From Reticulitermes speratus (Eukaryota; Arthropoda; Insecta; Blattodea; Rhinotermitidae), in contig JAJKFL010000330.1 of assembly GCA_021186555.1 (NCBI GenBank), positions 26,155,444 to 26,219,443 of the forward strand: a stretch of DNA of 64,000 nt, given 5' to 3'. Shown piece by piece: positions 1 to 18,200 of this stretch (positions within the stretch are counted from its first letter, which is position 1; every line of letters begins with the position of its first letter). The translations under genes were made by a program, and so were the position numbers. The notes beneath the pieces are model-generated. The model had not been told where the DNA came from. It saw nothing but the letters and a program-made list of their open reading frames with translations, and did no database searches.

Positions 1-236
1 AATCGGTATAGCGACTCGCTACGGGCTGCACGGTCCGGGGATCAAATCCCGGTGGGGGCGAGATTTTCCGCAGCCGTCCAGATCGGACCACCCAGCCTCC
101 TATACAATGGGTACCGGGTATCTTTCCCGGGGGTAAAGCAGCCGGGGGCGTGGAGTTGACCACCCACCCTCATCTAGCGCCAGGCTCCCCCTCTGGGCCT
201 TCATGGCTCATTCTAGGAGAACTTTACCTTTACCTT
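1..236 (+). mobile_element. tRNA-derived SINE, family A (copy 1)
   Basis: A box-B-like motif (GGGGATCAAATCCC, around 37-50) sits in a tRNA-like head. It is followed by a conserved body containing ACCACCCAGCCTCC and ACCGGGTATC, and by a tail of CTTTACCTTTACC. The same body recurs at 43224, 45705 and 49625, and on the minus strand at 61275. The left end may extend past the window edge. Confidence 0.8.
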
Positions 237-1069
237 ATAGATGTTAGATGACAGTACTGTAACATAATAATGAAGTGAACTTGGGGTTATATTCTTAAAA
301 AATCCCACAAACAGTGCAACTGAATGCCTTATGGGAACAACTGGGTCAAAGAAACCAGACACAAAACATATGTACATTAAAGATTAATAAACACAAAAAC
401 ATATGTGTTGGTGCTTATTGGAATGATGATGTTTCTGGCTGAAAGTTGTCAATGATCAAATGTCACACAGTGCATGTGGAGGAAGAGACAGAACACTTGG
501 TGAGGAAGACATGATCTCTGACTGCTTTTTCTGCATGTTCTTATACACCTTCTTGTATGGTACTATGCCAGCCTCCATCTAAGTCTTTGAACCATACACA
601 CGAAGCCCCTTCGATCTTTTCAAGGAAGGGGTCACCACGAGTCATACAACAAATTTTGACACTAGACATAGCACTAGCCTTAACAATATCGCAGATAATG
701 CCTTAATTTTTCTTGATGAATCAAATCAGTGATTTGCTTATACCATAATGGCATCTAACTGCAGCAATGCTCAATCTCCTCTCTAATGGCAAGTACATCA
801 CACTTTCCAGACATAACTAAAACATAAGGGCAACAATTACTTCTAAAAAGTGTGAAAAGTACAGTCAAAGTACATTCCATATCACATATCTAGGTAGCTA
901 CTGGGTCAGATGGGTGGGCAGATGCAGTACAGTGAATGAGCAAGGGACTGCGCGAGTGTTCCCACAATAATTCTTCCACAAATAAGTGAAACCACACACA
1001 AGGAGAGATTGCAGTATGTCATGTCATTTGATTGTTCTGCTACATGAGTAAACATTATATCTCGGGAAG
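237..1069. other. Non-coding, nothing recognised
   Basis: AT-rich sequence inside the ALAD intron or downstream region. Short open frames on both strands overlap one another and resemble no family I know. The missing ALAD C-terminal exons, which should carry the MVKPG Schiff-base lysine motif, are not visible here on the minus strand. Confidence 0.5.
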
Positions 1070-1071
1070 TA

Positions 1072-8142
<7,071 letters not shown>

Positions 8143-8500
8143 AATTTAAGCTCAAGACTTGTAACCACCGTCTAACAAACTGACCGCCACAAGACCAACC
8201 AAATCGTCAAATCACTCCTTCGTACAGGTCAAAGATCATCTAGTATACAAACGGTTCATTTCCACTATCACATGCCTACAGCCTTGACCACAATTATCTA
8301 GTATCTTGACCGTGAGACTAGATAATCTGTGACCGTGAGCGTCGTATTGCGAACCTGGGCCCACAGATTCATACCCATGGATCAAAGCACAGATTATCTA
8401 GGATCACATAGACCACAGACTAATAAATCTACACATTGGCAACTCCGTGGAAACGGACGACAAGTGTAAGCGGCGTAGTCATGCGTAGTCTGTTGTCATG
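8143..8500 (-). promoter_or_regulatory. ALAD 5' region with repeated TTATCTAG/GATA-type motifs
   Basis: The sequence upstream of the ALAD start is richer in CpG than its surroundings, as at active insect promoters. Four copies of an 8-mer related to TTATCTAG lie within 170 bp: CATCTAG near 8237, TTATCTAG near 8294, its inverse CTAGATAA near 8319, and TTATCTAG near 8393. AGATAA/TTATCT is the GATA-factor core. No TATA box or transcription start can be assigned, and part of this block may be 5' UTR. Confidence 0.4.
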
Positions 8501-8874
8501 CGTGACTGTAGCCAGGAATGGTCGAGTGGGTGTGAGTTAAGCATGCCCTGGTGGTAACTTAAGGAACTGTGTAGTATAACATCGGTAACGCAGCGTCTTG
8601 TCGTACTTAACTCTCTCCTCCGCCATCCCCCTCAATAAATAATAATACTCACACACACACACAAAGGAAAAATTCAAAATTATTACAGACCAACTAAATA
8701 CACTTATTAGGCAAAAACATATCACATTATATTTTCTCTGACATATTTCTGCTCAGATCAAAATATAATGTAAAATAATAAGGTATATTTATTGCATAAT
8801 ATGTATATTTAGTTGGTTTGTAATAAATAGTGATAAATGTATGGGAAATTCAAAATATTTAAGTTAAAAAAATT

Positions 8875-9030
8875 GTAGTCTTCTGGGTTATGGGACCATG
8901 TAATCTGAATGGTGGGTGCGGAGGTTTCGGTCAGGACATACTGCCTCCATCTTCTGACGACTTGTGAAGATAGACCGAGAATGCTCCTCCAAAACACTCA
9001 TAACCATGTACCAAACGATACGGTGTCATA
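8875..9030. repeat. Foldback repeat, second family (CTGCCTCCATCTTC type)
   Basis: The block starts GTCTTCTGGGTTATGGGACC and carries ATACTGCCTCCATCTTC, then decayed inverted material. It matches the fuller palindromes at 21050-21200 and 45390-45535 and the half copy at 55024-55090. On the minus strand the centre reads like a degraded CUGAAGA...GAAA hammerhead core. Confidence 0.5.
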
Positions 9031-9229
9031 AACCAGACCGCATTATGAATCTTCAATTTCAATTTCAATTTATTGTAATATTCCATCAATCCAGACCAGG
9101 CTACAAATCGCCTGTTGGATATAGAACCCGTCACAAGCCAAAACACACATACAATAGACATTCAACAAATAAGCAACACAATAAACTAGACAGAACACAA
9201 CAGAAACCAGCAAGAAATACAAAGAAGTA

Positions 9230-9800
9230 GTTTACATTAGAGTAAAAGTATAATTATTATTAAGCTTCTGTCCTGTTTAGACTATTCAATATACAATAAA
9301 TAAGCATCCTTAAATTAATCATGCACTGAATATGCTTTGTTTTACAATATCACAATTAAAATGAGGAATACAATATCCCATTTTATTTATTGTTAAAAAA
9401 CTCCTGTAATGAGTAGAAAGAATTTACTAAAAGGTACCCTTTTAATGCAGATCTAAACTGTTTCTTATTGTCTGACATGGCCTTCAAGTAGGATGGAAGA
9501 TGATTAAATATCTTAATGCCCATGTAATAAGCACCCTTTTGATAGATAGATAATCTTGGTTGTGGTAAATAAAAATTATTTTTGCTTCTAGTATTTATAC
9601 TATGCAACTCACCACTCTGAGCAACTAAAATCCTGTGCCAAAGAATATTAAGAACTGAAAGATGGATGGAAATGTCACAATCAGAAAACTGAATTACAGA
9701 CGAGCAATACATTTTTACAGACACAATATTTAATATTACATACTTTTTCCACCAACTGTGTACACAGCATTTCATATTGTGCCTCTCAAACAAACCGAGG
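9230..9800 (-). mobile_element. LINE 3' coding fragment and 3' UTR
   Basis: A 136-residue open frame (9793 down to 9383) contains INTRSKNNFYLPQPRLSIYQ, then GIKIFNHLPSYLK and FRSALKGYLLVNSFYSLQEF. This is the same C-terminal module as the LINE at 13030-14905. No reverse transcriptase remains; the copy is 5'-truncated, as expected for target-primed insertion. Confidence 0.7.
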
Positions 9801-11745
9801 AAACAGAGATCTGATATACTTACTGGTTACACACATTATAGTATAAATACACATTTTAGGGTCAGGACCACATACAAAGAATTTCGAAGTGATACCAGTG
9901 ATACCACAAGGAGAATCATACACTCAAAACTACTTACGATGTTGAACATTTTGGATGGATAAATGACTTTACAGTAGAAACAACTGCCTCCATTACATAC
10001 AACTATCACCACATGAAATAAATGAAATACAGACGATATAACTATGATTACGTAAATAAAAAATTTAATTTCTGACGGTGATCACAGTACACGCAACACT
10101 AACACACTAAAGTTGGAGCACTGCCCAGTGTTATACAACAGTCAACACACAAAACAACAACACAAAGTGTAATACGAAATACAAGTTCGAGAAGCAGAGT
10201 ACATGTATATAAAAAAGCATACATGATAATTTACAGATTATGAAGATTGTTCAGTGAGGTTCCACATGTCACAGTCACAAAATTAAATTACAACATACAA
10301 TGAGGCTGAATTATTTCACTTAAGTATGATTATTTTTCAACAGTTGCATCATTAGCCAAACACACACCATGCAAGTTTATCAGCCAGTTAGAATAATTCA
10401 TCAGCATGTTTTCAGGAATTTATATACAAAACTGTAATACTGTGGTACAGGCAGTACTATCATCAATAACAGTAAGTACATTCACTGGGGTGTGTGATGT
10501 TTCTCTAAGATGACTATCAAAACAATAAACATTTCAAGATTTGAGGTTTTCATAGTGTTGTTAAAGCCTGAAGTCTGTAACTATAGATTTATCAGTTGAC
10601 ACAGTGTAACATCACACAAGACTCGCATCTTCAATACAAATTTCATGTCTTGAAGCTTTCACGGCAACAAAATTCAATAAACTCACCTAGAGCTGATAGT
10701 CACATCAGGTATTTCAAGTACATGAACGTTCCAGACACTGTTTCCATCTTCACCATCAGGGTCCTAATGATGGAAACGGAGTCATGCATTTGAACCACCT
10801 GATGTGGCTGTCAGCCTGGAAAGATTTTACTGAATATGGATTTCCTTTGCCACCTGACTAATCTTGCCACAATACATGGAAGTACACAACTGTAAAGAAT
10901 AAAGACTGTCTGTAGTATAAATCCACTAACTTTCACTATTTGTCTGGAAAGATTGTAACTGTCGACACAAATAATTTTTAAGATCATTTATACATGTCTG
11001 TCTGTCCACCTGGAGAGGCCATTTTTAAAGAGGCTTCCACTCACATATCTCTACACCTTCATGTATTCATGGTTACAAACATTTTTTTTTAATTTCATTT
11101 CCACATTAGCTTCTTGGCCTTTTCATAGACTTTATGTTGACTTCTGTTCTAATCCACAGTCATTCGTTTTTAGGTTGTTTAGACATCCAGTTCCAAATTA
11201 AGGTGTTATTTAAAGTGAAATGAATGAGACGATTTTTATGCACAGTGTAATGAAAAGAATTGAAACAGAAGTGGTCGTGGTTGATTTTAAGGCAATACCC
11301 TAGCATTCACCTGTGCAAACCGAGGAAGTGCCCGAGTCAGCATAACTCCCCAGTGATTCTTAATATACTACTGCTTGGGAAAACCTGCTCTGTGGTAACA
11401 CACTATTTTATTTTGTATTAGGCCAACATTACAGTTTGCTTTATGTCTTGGTATAAAACAAGATAAGAATGTAGCCTTACTTTGTTTGCCATATAAACAC
11501 AGCACTTGCTGCAGTTCATTCATTCATTTTACATTCCATGGATCCTTGTTGGTAAAAAAAAAACCTGATGGATTTGGAATTAGTCTCCATATACATATAA
11601 TAAATGGTATAAAATATATATGCCTAGAAAGCATGTGTCATATTAAAACAGTAACAATATTTATTAATAGTAGTGGTAATAAAATAAAATATATAAAATC
11701 AGTGCGGTAATCACATGTAAAATATAGTACTAGTTGTCAAGGGTA
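9801..11745. other. Intergenic, no gene recognised
   Basis: AT-rich sequence between the ALAD 5' side and the LINE block. Short overlapping frames show no family resemblance. Near 10735-10800 there is a short imperfect inverted repeat around TTTCCATCTTCACCATCAGG that could be another decayed foldback; I cannot support more. Confidence 0.4.
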
Positions 11746-12990
11746 TAATAAACCAAGATCTTTCATTCTTACTGTAGTTTAAATATCCTTCCACAGAATA
11801 AAATGAATTTAAAAGAAGGAATCTTTTTAAAGCAGATCTAAATTGTTTTGTGTCATGAACTAAGTTTTTTATGCTAGGAGGAAGACTATTAAAAAACTTG
11901 ATTCCAAAGTCATATGATCCTTTTTGGAATGTTGTTAGATTAGATCAGGGGTCGGGGAACTTTTTTACCTATTACCCCAAAATATATTTATTTACGCCGA
12001 CGTTACCCCCTTGATTTGAAAGGGAGAAAATCATAGATTAGTTAAATTCAAAAGGTTTATTGAATCTATTTATATGGAGAATACAATTATAAATATAAAA
12101 AGTATAAAATAAATGCGATAAAATAAATTAATATCATTATGAAACAAAAGGATTTCTTTGAAAACTTTTTACCTTCAGGTTTTGGAGAAATGATGTTGTT
12201 TCATTTTTGATACAATAACATCAAAATTAGGGCATTTTGATGTCAGAGCAATTTGGATACTGTCTTCGGGGTCCAATTGATTTCTCTGCTTTGTTTTTAT
12301 GTTCATTAGAGTGGAAAATCCTTGTTCGCAAAGGTAGGTTGTTGCAAAAGGCAGCAATTATCGAACTAACATACAACTAAAATATGGTTAATAAATGAAA
12401 ATCTTAGACTTAAAATAGAACTATTGAAATAAATTAAATTAAATAACTACTTAAATCGACTTAAACAAAGCAAAAACACGTGTCAAAAAATAAGGTTAAG
12501 GCGGGTAATAGACAACTGACAAATAATATCTGTTTAGCCACTTGACAACGCCTTAGCAACCAAATTGTTTGGAGTTCAACATGGCGTGACGTCTCCTAAA
12601 CACGTTTATTACGTTGGCCAGATGCAGTGTTGCCAGAAGAAAAATTTCTGTCGTAACAAGGAACGCGCTTTTTATATAATTTTATTTATGTCTATTGAGT
12701 CCTCATTACCCCCAAGAATTTCATTTTTACCCCACTTGGGGTAATTTACCCCGGTTCGCTGACCCCGGGATTAGATGATGGATAATGGAAATTATTGGTG
12801 TATCTTGTGTTGATGCCATGAATCTCAGAGTTAGATTTAAATTGTTCTCTGTTTTAGCCATGAATAACAAAAGGGAAAATATATACTGTGATTGGAGGGG
12901 AAAAATTTTCAAATTCCTAAACAATTCCCTGCAAGAGTCTCTACCTCTAGAATTAGTGACAATTCTAATTATCCTTTTTGTAGCCTAAAA
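11746..12990 (-). mobile_element. LINE 3' fragment split by a hAT insertion
   Basis: Minus-strand frames on both sides of the hAT element (11946-12768) belong to one LINE tail. 12769-12990 encodes LLFMAKTENNLNLTLRFMAS (upstream part), and 11746-11945 encodes the decayed FYSVEGYL-type end. The LINE was therefore here first. It abuts the opposite-strand LINE at 13030. Confidence 0.65.
11946..12768 (-). mobile_element. hAT-family DNA transposon remnant with perfect 8 bp TSD
   Basis: The ends CAGGGGTCGGGGAAC and CCGGGGTCAGCGAAC (right end reversed) are hAT-type TIRs. They are flanked by identical 8 bp direct repeats GATTAGAT at 11938-11945 and 12769-12776. A minus-strand frame at 12175-12357 (PFATTYLCEQGFSTLMNIKT, then RNQLDPEDSIQIALTSK) matches the C-terminal dimerisation region of ZBED5-like hAT transposases. 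The element is 823 bp, so most of the transposase is gone. The clean TSD with a decayed body suggests an internally deleted, cross-mobilised copy. Confidence 0.88.
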
Positions 12991-13029
12991 ATGTGGATAC
13001 TGTGGGGAGAATTGCCCCAGAACTTAACA

Positions 13030-14905
13030 CAGCAAAAGTTTTATTTTGAATTGTTTTAATGTTCCAGTAACAGAGGCTGAATTAATAGGTATAATTGGTT
13101 CCCTAAATAACAAAAGTTCTTCTGGATACGATGGTATATATAATAAATTATTAAAATTGCATGGACCATTCATAAGCAGACCATTATGTTATATTTTTAA
13201 TAAATCACTTTCCTTGGGTACTGATCCTGATAGGCTTAAATATGCTGTTGTTAAACCACTTTACAAGACAGGTGACAGGTCTCTTTTTTTTAATTATAGA
13301 CCAATTTCATTGTTGACAGCATTTGCTAAGCTGTTTGAAACAATAATGGTTTATAGGGTAAATCAGCATTTTCAGGTTCATAACATTTTAACTTCAGACC
13401 AGTTTGGCTTTAGAAAGGGATTATCCACAATAAATGCTATTCATAAACTTACAGATAATATTCTTAATGCATGGAACTCTAAAAGGCATATTGGTGGTAT
13501 CTTTTGTGATCTTTCTAAAGCATTTGATTGTGTAAATCATGAAATTTTGTTGCAGAAATTGAAATATTATGGTATACAAGATAAAATCTTAAGACTGGTA
13601 TTTGGCTGGTAGAAAGCAAAGAGTGGAACTGAAGTCAAATTCTGCACAAAATTACCTTTCAAAATGGGAGACAGTAAAGCATGGAGTCCCTCACAGGTCA
13701 GTATTGGGACCTTTGCTTTTTAATACATACATAAATGATTTGCCTTTAGGTGTGAACACTAAATTGGATGCCATAATGTTTGCTGACGGCACTAGTGTCC
13801 TCATTTCCAATAAGGATTTTAACAAATTTAAAAATGCCTTTAACACAGTTTTAAATCATCTAACTAATTGGTTCCATGCTATCCAGCTTATTTTAAACAT
13901 GGATAAAACGAATATTGTAAATTTTACTCCAACAAACATACGAGTAGTATGTAATCCATTAACTATCGAATATGATGGTAAAGTCTTGACCGAAGTGTCT
14001 AACTTTAAGTTTCTTGGTTTGCATATTGATAATCACCTTAATTGGAGGCGGCATATAGAACGGATACTTCCCAAATTGAGTGCAGCTTGTTACACCATTA
14101 GACAACTCTCTCATGTATTAAATATTGCTGTTCTTAAGATGTTTATTTTGACAACTTTCATTCTGTGGTTGAATATGGTATCGTATTTTGGGGGAATTTC
14201 TCCAATATAGGTCATGCATTTCTGCTTCAAAAGAAAGTAATAAGAATTATGGTGGGAGCCTCTTCTAGGTGTCCATGTAGGAGTTTGTTTAGGAAACTTG
14301 ACATTTTAACTTTACCATGTTTATATATTTATTCCTTGATGTTGTTTGTCTTGAAAAATATGGACAATTATCAAACAAACTCATCCATTCATAAGATTAA
14401 TACAAGGTGTAAAAATCAATTACACAGGCCTGTCGCAAATCTGTCAAGTTTTCAAAAGGGAGTCTTTTACTCTGGGTTAAGGATTTTTAATACTTTACCA
14501 TCTATAATTTTAGAATGTCAAAATAATAAATCACACTTCAGGGCAGTGCTGAGGAAGTATCTTGTAGCTCACTGTTTTTATACACTTGATGAATTTTTTT
14601 ACACAGTCAAAAAATTAATAATAATAATGATTATCATTCTGTATCATAAATTGTGATGACGAAATACCAATTGTGTCTTTGATATGCTTTGTTGCTGTGT
14701 TATATTGTCTTATGTTTTTATTTTTCATCTAATTATTGTATATTTTGTACTGCATTGGCAAATTACTGTCTGTCGTGAATGTTAGTGTCTTTTGTCTGTT
14801 TTTGCTTTTGTAGTGTGTGTCTGTATTATTGACATGTTTCATATTCTGCCATATTAACGGGCTTTGGATCTGTGAAACGTAGACATATATGTATGTACTA
14901 TAAAC
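13030..14905 (+). mobile_element. LINE with reverse transcriptase, 5'-truncated and inactive
   Basis: Three overlapping frames (13046-13612, 13602-14210, 14165-14656) cover a non-LTR reverse transcriptase. Visible motifs are NYRPISLLTAFAKLFE, DQFGFRKGLSTINAI, CDLSKAFDCVNHEILLQKL, GVPHRSVLGPLLFNTYINDL and the catalytic-site remnant FADG (13779-13790), where FADD is expected. The two frame changes and the lost aspartate make it inactive. A C-terminal module (INTRCKNQLHRPVANLS ... FYTLDEFF) follows, and then a 3' UTR containing GGATCTGTGAAACG and a TATGTATG tail like that at 59108-59150. No endonuclease domain remains. The sequence looks Jockey/CR1-like; clade not fixed. Confidence 0.9.
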
Positions 14906-15288
14906 AAAGTTTATGCACACTGTTGTGCTTACATGAATAGAACACTTTTAACAGATATATTATTTGACAAGTGTTTTGTTGGAAAGGAACAACCCTAACA
15001 TACCTAAGAAACATAGGTTCTCATTTTCCAAGATGCCTGATCTTACTCCACACTTAATACGGTTAACATTCTACAACAAAATTATGTATGAATTATGGAT
15101 TTGGAATAAGCTCAAATAGCTTTTCTTTTGCTTCAGTTGGCTGCAGATAGTGGCATGGTAATGGTCTCATCACATTCAAGTTTTAAAATAGACTGCACTA
15201 AATTTAGCAACCCATGTCTCTGCTCACTTCTGCAGCATCATCCAGGTTTTGTACATAAAGCTAAGCAGACTGGTTGGAAACATCTAAA

Positions 15289-18200
15289 ATGAAATTGGAA
15301 ACTGTAACAGAGAAGAAGTTGGACACAGAGAGTGGTTTTTTAAAAAGTCACCACTACAATCTTCGAAATTCAATCAGTGATGAACAACTACATAAATTAT
15401 CAACACTTCAAACTGATGAAAACCGGTTTTCATTTGTCTATAAATTGCCTGTTGTTCATGAATATGAGGTAAAGGCTTCCAGTTCTGGAAAAAATAAAAC
15501 AGAAGCACAACAACTAAAAGAAGAAGGAAACCAAGCATTCCAAAATGGAAATTACCAAAGTGCAATGCAGAGTTATGAAAAGAGCATTCTAAAAACGCCA
15601 TGGAATAAAGGTAGGAAGGAATTCTCCTAATGCATGTAATTTCAACAGTTGAATTCCCTCCTGAATTACATTTCCCATCCTCTGTATTGTGATGAGACTC
15701 ACTATCTTGAAAGGATATCATGATTATTTCAGATGCTAATAGGCATTACAAATACAGAGATCTGAAAAATTTTATGGCAAATTCTGCTGATTCAGGAATA
15801 TCACAATACATCTTAGACCTAAATGAAATTCTGAATTTAACTTGTAAAAAATTCCTCTATCCATTAATGTTGTAAAACAATTTGTATAATTACCTTTTTG
15901 CCATATCTAACAAATTACATACAATGTAGTGTAGGATCCCCTGCCATGTGTCACATACTAATGCAAGGTTTATAAAGGGAAATTAAATAATGAAGCTTGT
16001 TTTTTGGGATGTTGCCATATAGTCTGGTGGAAATTTAACAGTTTCCTTATGTAAGTCTCTATCTTAGAAATAAGTCCTTTAAAGACCTGGGTAAACATAA
16101 AAGTAATGACACTGTACATGAAGATTAAAAAGATATTGTTTGAAAAAAGACTTGAGGATTTTGCTTAAATGTCATTAATTTTCAGATATTTGATAGATAT
16201 TTGACATGTACAATTTGTGTCAGAAAGGGAACTCAGAAATGATAATAAATAAAACAAGAAAGGTCCCATTAAAGGGCCAATACTTGTCCTATAGAGAAAC
16301 GTACCTGGGAACAGAGCAGGAACCAGCAACTGAAAATAGGTATTTTCAAAGTCACTACTTTTGAGGTGTGAGATGTATGCAGCGTGTCAAATGGTTTATC
16401 GCTGTTTGTCTGTAAAACTTCTGACAACACGTGTAGACAAACTAATTCATGAACTACCCATATGATACAGATAATTCATCACATAGATACACACAAATCC
16501 AGTCTCCTGTTTATAACAAATAGGTTTGGTACATAAGCTCACAGAAGCTGCATGTTACAATCCTGCCTACAACAGTTCATGAATTAATTTTTTGAAATCA
16601 GAAAATTGTAGTACTGGCATTGTTATTTACAATTTAAGGCAACAATAACCCTAAAAAAAGTATATTTTATAGTCTACCTTCTTTTGAAAAATTAGTTCTT
16701 TGTTGAATAACACTGATTTTAATTCTGTGTTTATTGTTTATGGTGTTGTTGGATTGGTGTTCTTTAACAAACAAACATGTATTTCACTCAAAATTTATCG
16801 ACAGTATCATACAAAAAGGCTAGGACTGACAGCGGCACATAGTACAGCATTCTGCCCCTAGGTGCCAAAGTATCACTATCTTCTCAGTCAGTCTATTGAG
16901 TTTTGCATCCATAACCCTCTGCATTGCTTCTCAGTGGGTGTTTACTGTCCTGTGTGTTAAAGGTGATCCACAATTTTCTAATGACTGATTAGACTGAATA
17001 ACACATTTGCATTAAATTTTACTTCAAGCTCAGGAACACTGCATCAGTAAGACATGAAATGCTCAAAACAGCTTTTGGTGTAAATGCCATGGGGAAACAC
17101 AAACTCCGCAATTGCTTCTCGATTCAAATATTGGGACCCTTTGGTTAAAGACTGTAAGCATTCAGGTTGTCCATCCATAGGCTGCGCAGATAAAAACATG
17201 GAGAAAGTTAGCAACGACATCAACAAAAACTGATGAAGTACATTTCAGAAATCACTGGTGGGTTCAGCCTCTTGTGTGGACCAAGCTGGTGAATCCTAAG
17301 GCAAGGCAGTTCTCTGTGGAGTTTGCACCTTGGTTGCTCACTGATGAGAAGAAGCAACGGCAATATGTGGCTGTGGTCCCCCATCCTTGTTAGTCATCTG
17401 ATTAGGCCCCTTGTGATTTCTTCTTGTTGCTAAGAATGAATAAGTACAGATTTTCAGAAAATTTCCCACAATATGCCTACCCCATTTGCACATGAGACTA
17501 AATAAGGGCTAGAATTAATTTAAAATAATGCTCTTGGAGGAAAAATATCTTGTAGAATTTTCATGAACTTGCAGATTCAACTCGGGAGCTTGCTATAACA
17601 GTGGCCAACCGTTCTGCTACATTCTACCACTTGGAGAAGTATCAACTGGCACTGCAAGACATTGCCCTGGTTCTGTCACTTGATTATCCATTAGAATTTC
17701 ACTACAAAGTTCTTGAAAGGTAAGTATAAACACAGTTACACAAATATGAGAAAAAAATTTTAAACAAGTAATATACGAGTGGATCTAAATATCTGTTGTT
17801 TTGTATGAGTGTAAAATTTGGTCCCTTAGCCTAATTGAAGAACAGAGTTGTAGGGTATTCCACGGATCTGTTGAAGTCTACTTAGTTTTTTTATTAACAT
17901 CATTATCTCCCTTAGTCTATACTACAGCCTTTAACATGTAAAAAACACAAGGGCAACATAATGAATAAAGGTCCATCCATACTTATATCTACAACATGGA
18001 GAATGCTTTGAATTACTTTATTTTCAAACAGTGTGTATGTGTGTGTGTGTGTGGTCTTTCACTCCAAAGTAATACAAAGATGGCAGGATTTACAATCTGC
18101 TGAAGGAAATATTTGGGATGGAAGTAACAGACCAGTACAGAATGTTACATAATTAGAAATTGTATAATTTATACTACAATGAAGAAGGCTGAAATGTATG

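Noticed and set aside
1-60. A functional tRNA gene at the left edge
   Set aside because: There is B-box-like sequence, but no cloverleaf can be completed, and the body and tail identify a SINE.
15268-15288. In-frame extension of SMYD4 upstream of ATG 15289 (DWLETSK)
   Set aside because: Not included in the CDS because the required upstream exon could not be found, though an acceptor AG at 15267-15268 leaves it possible.
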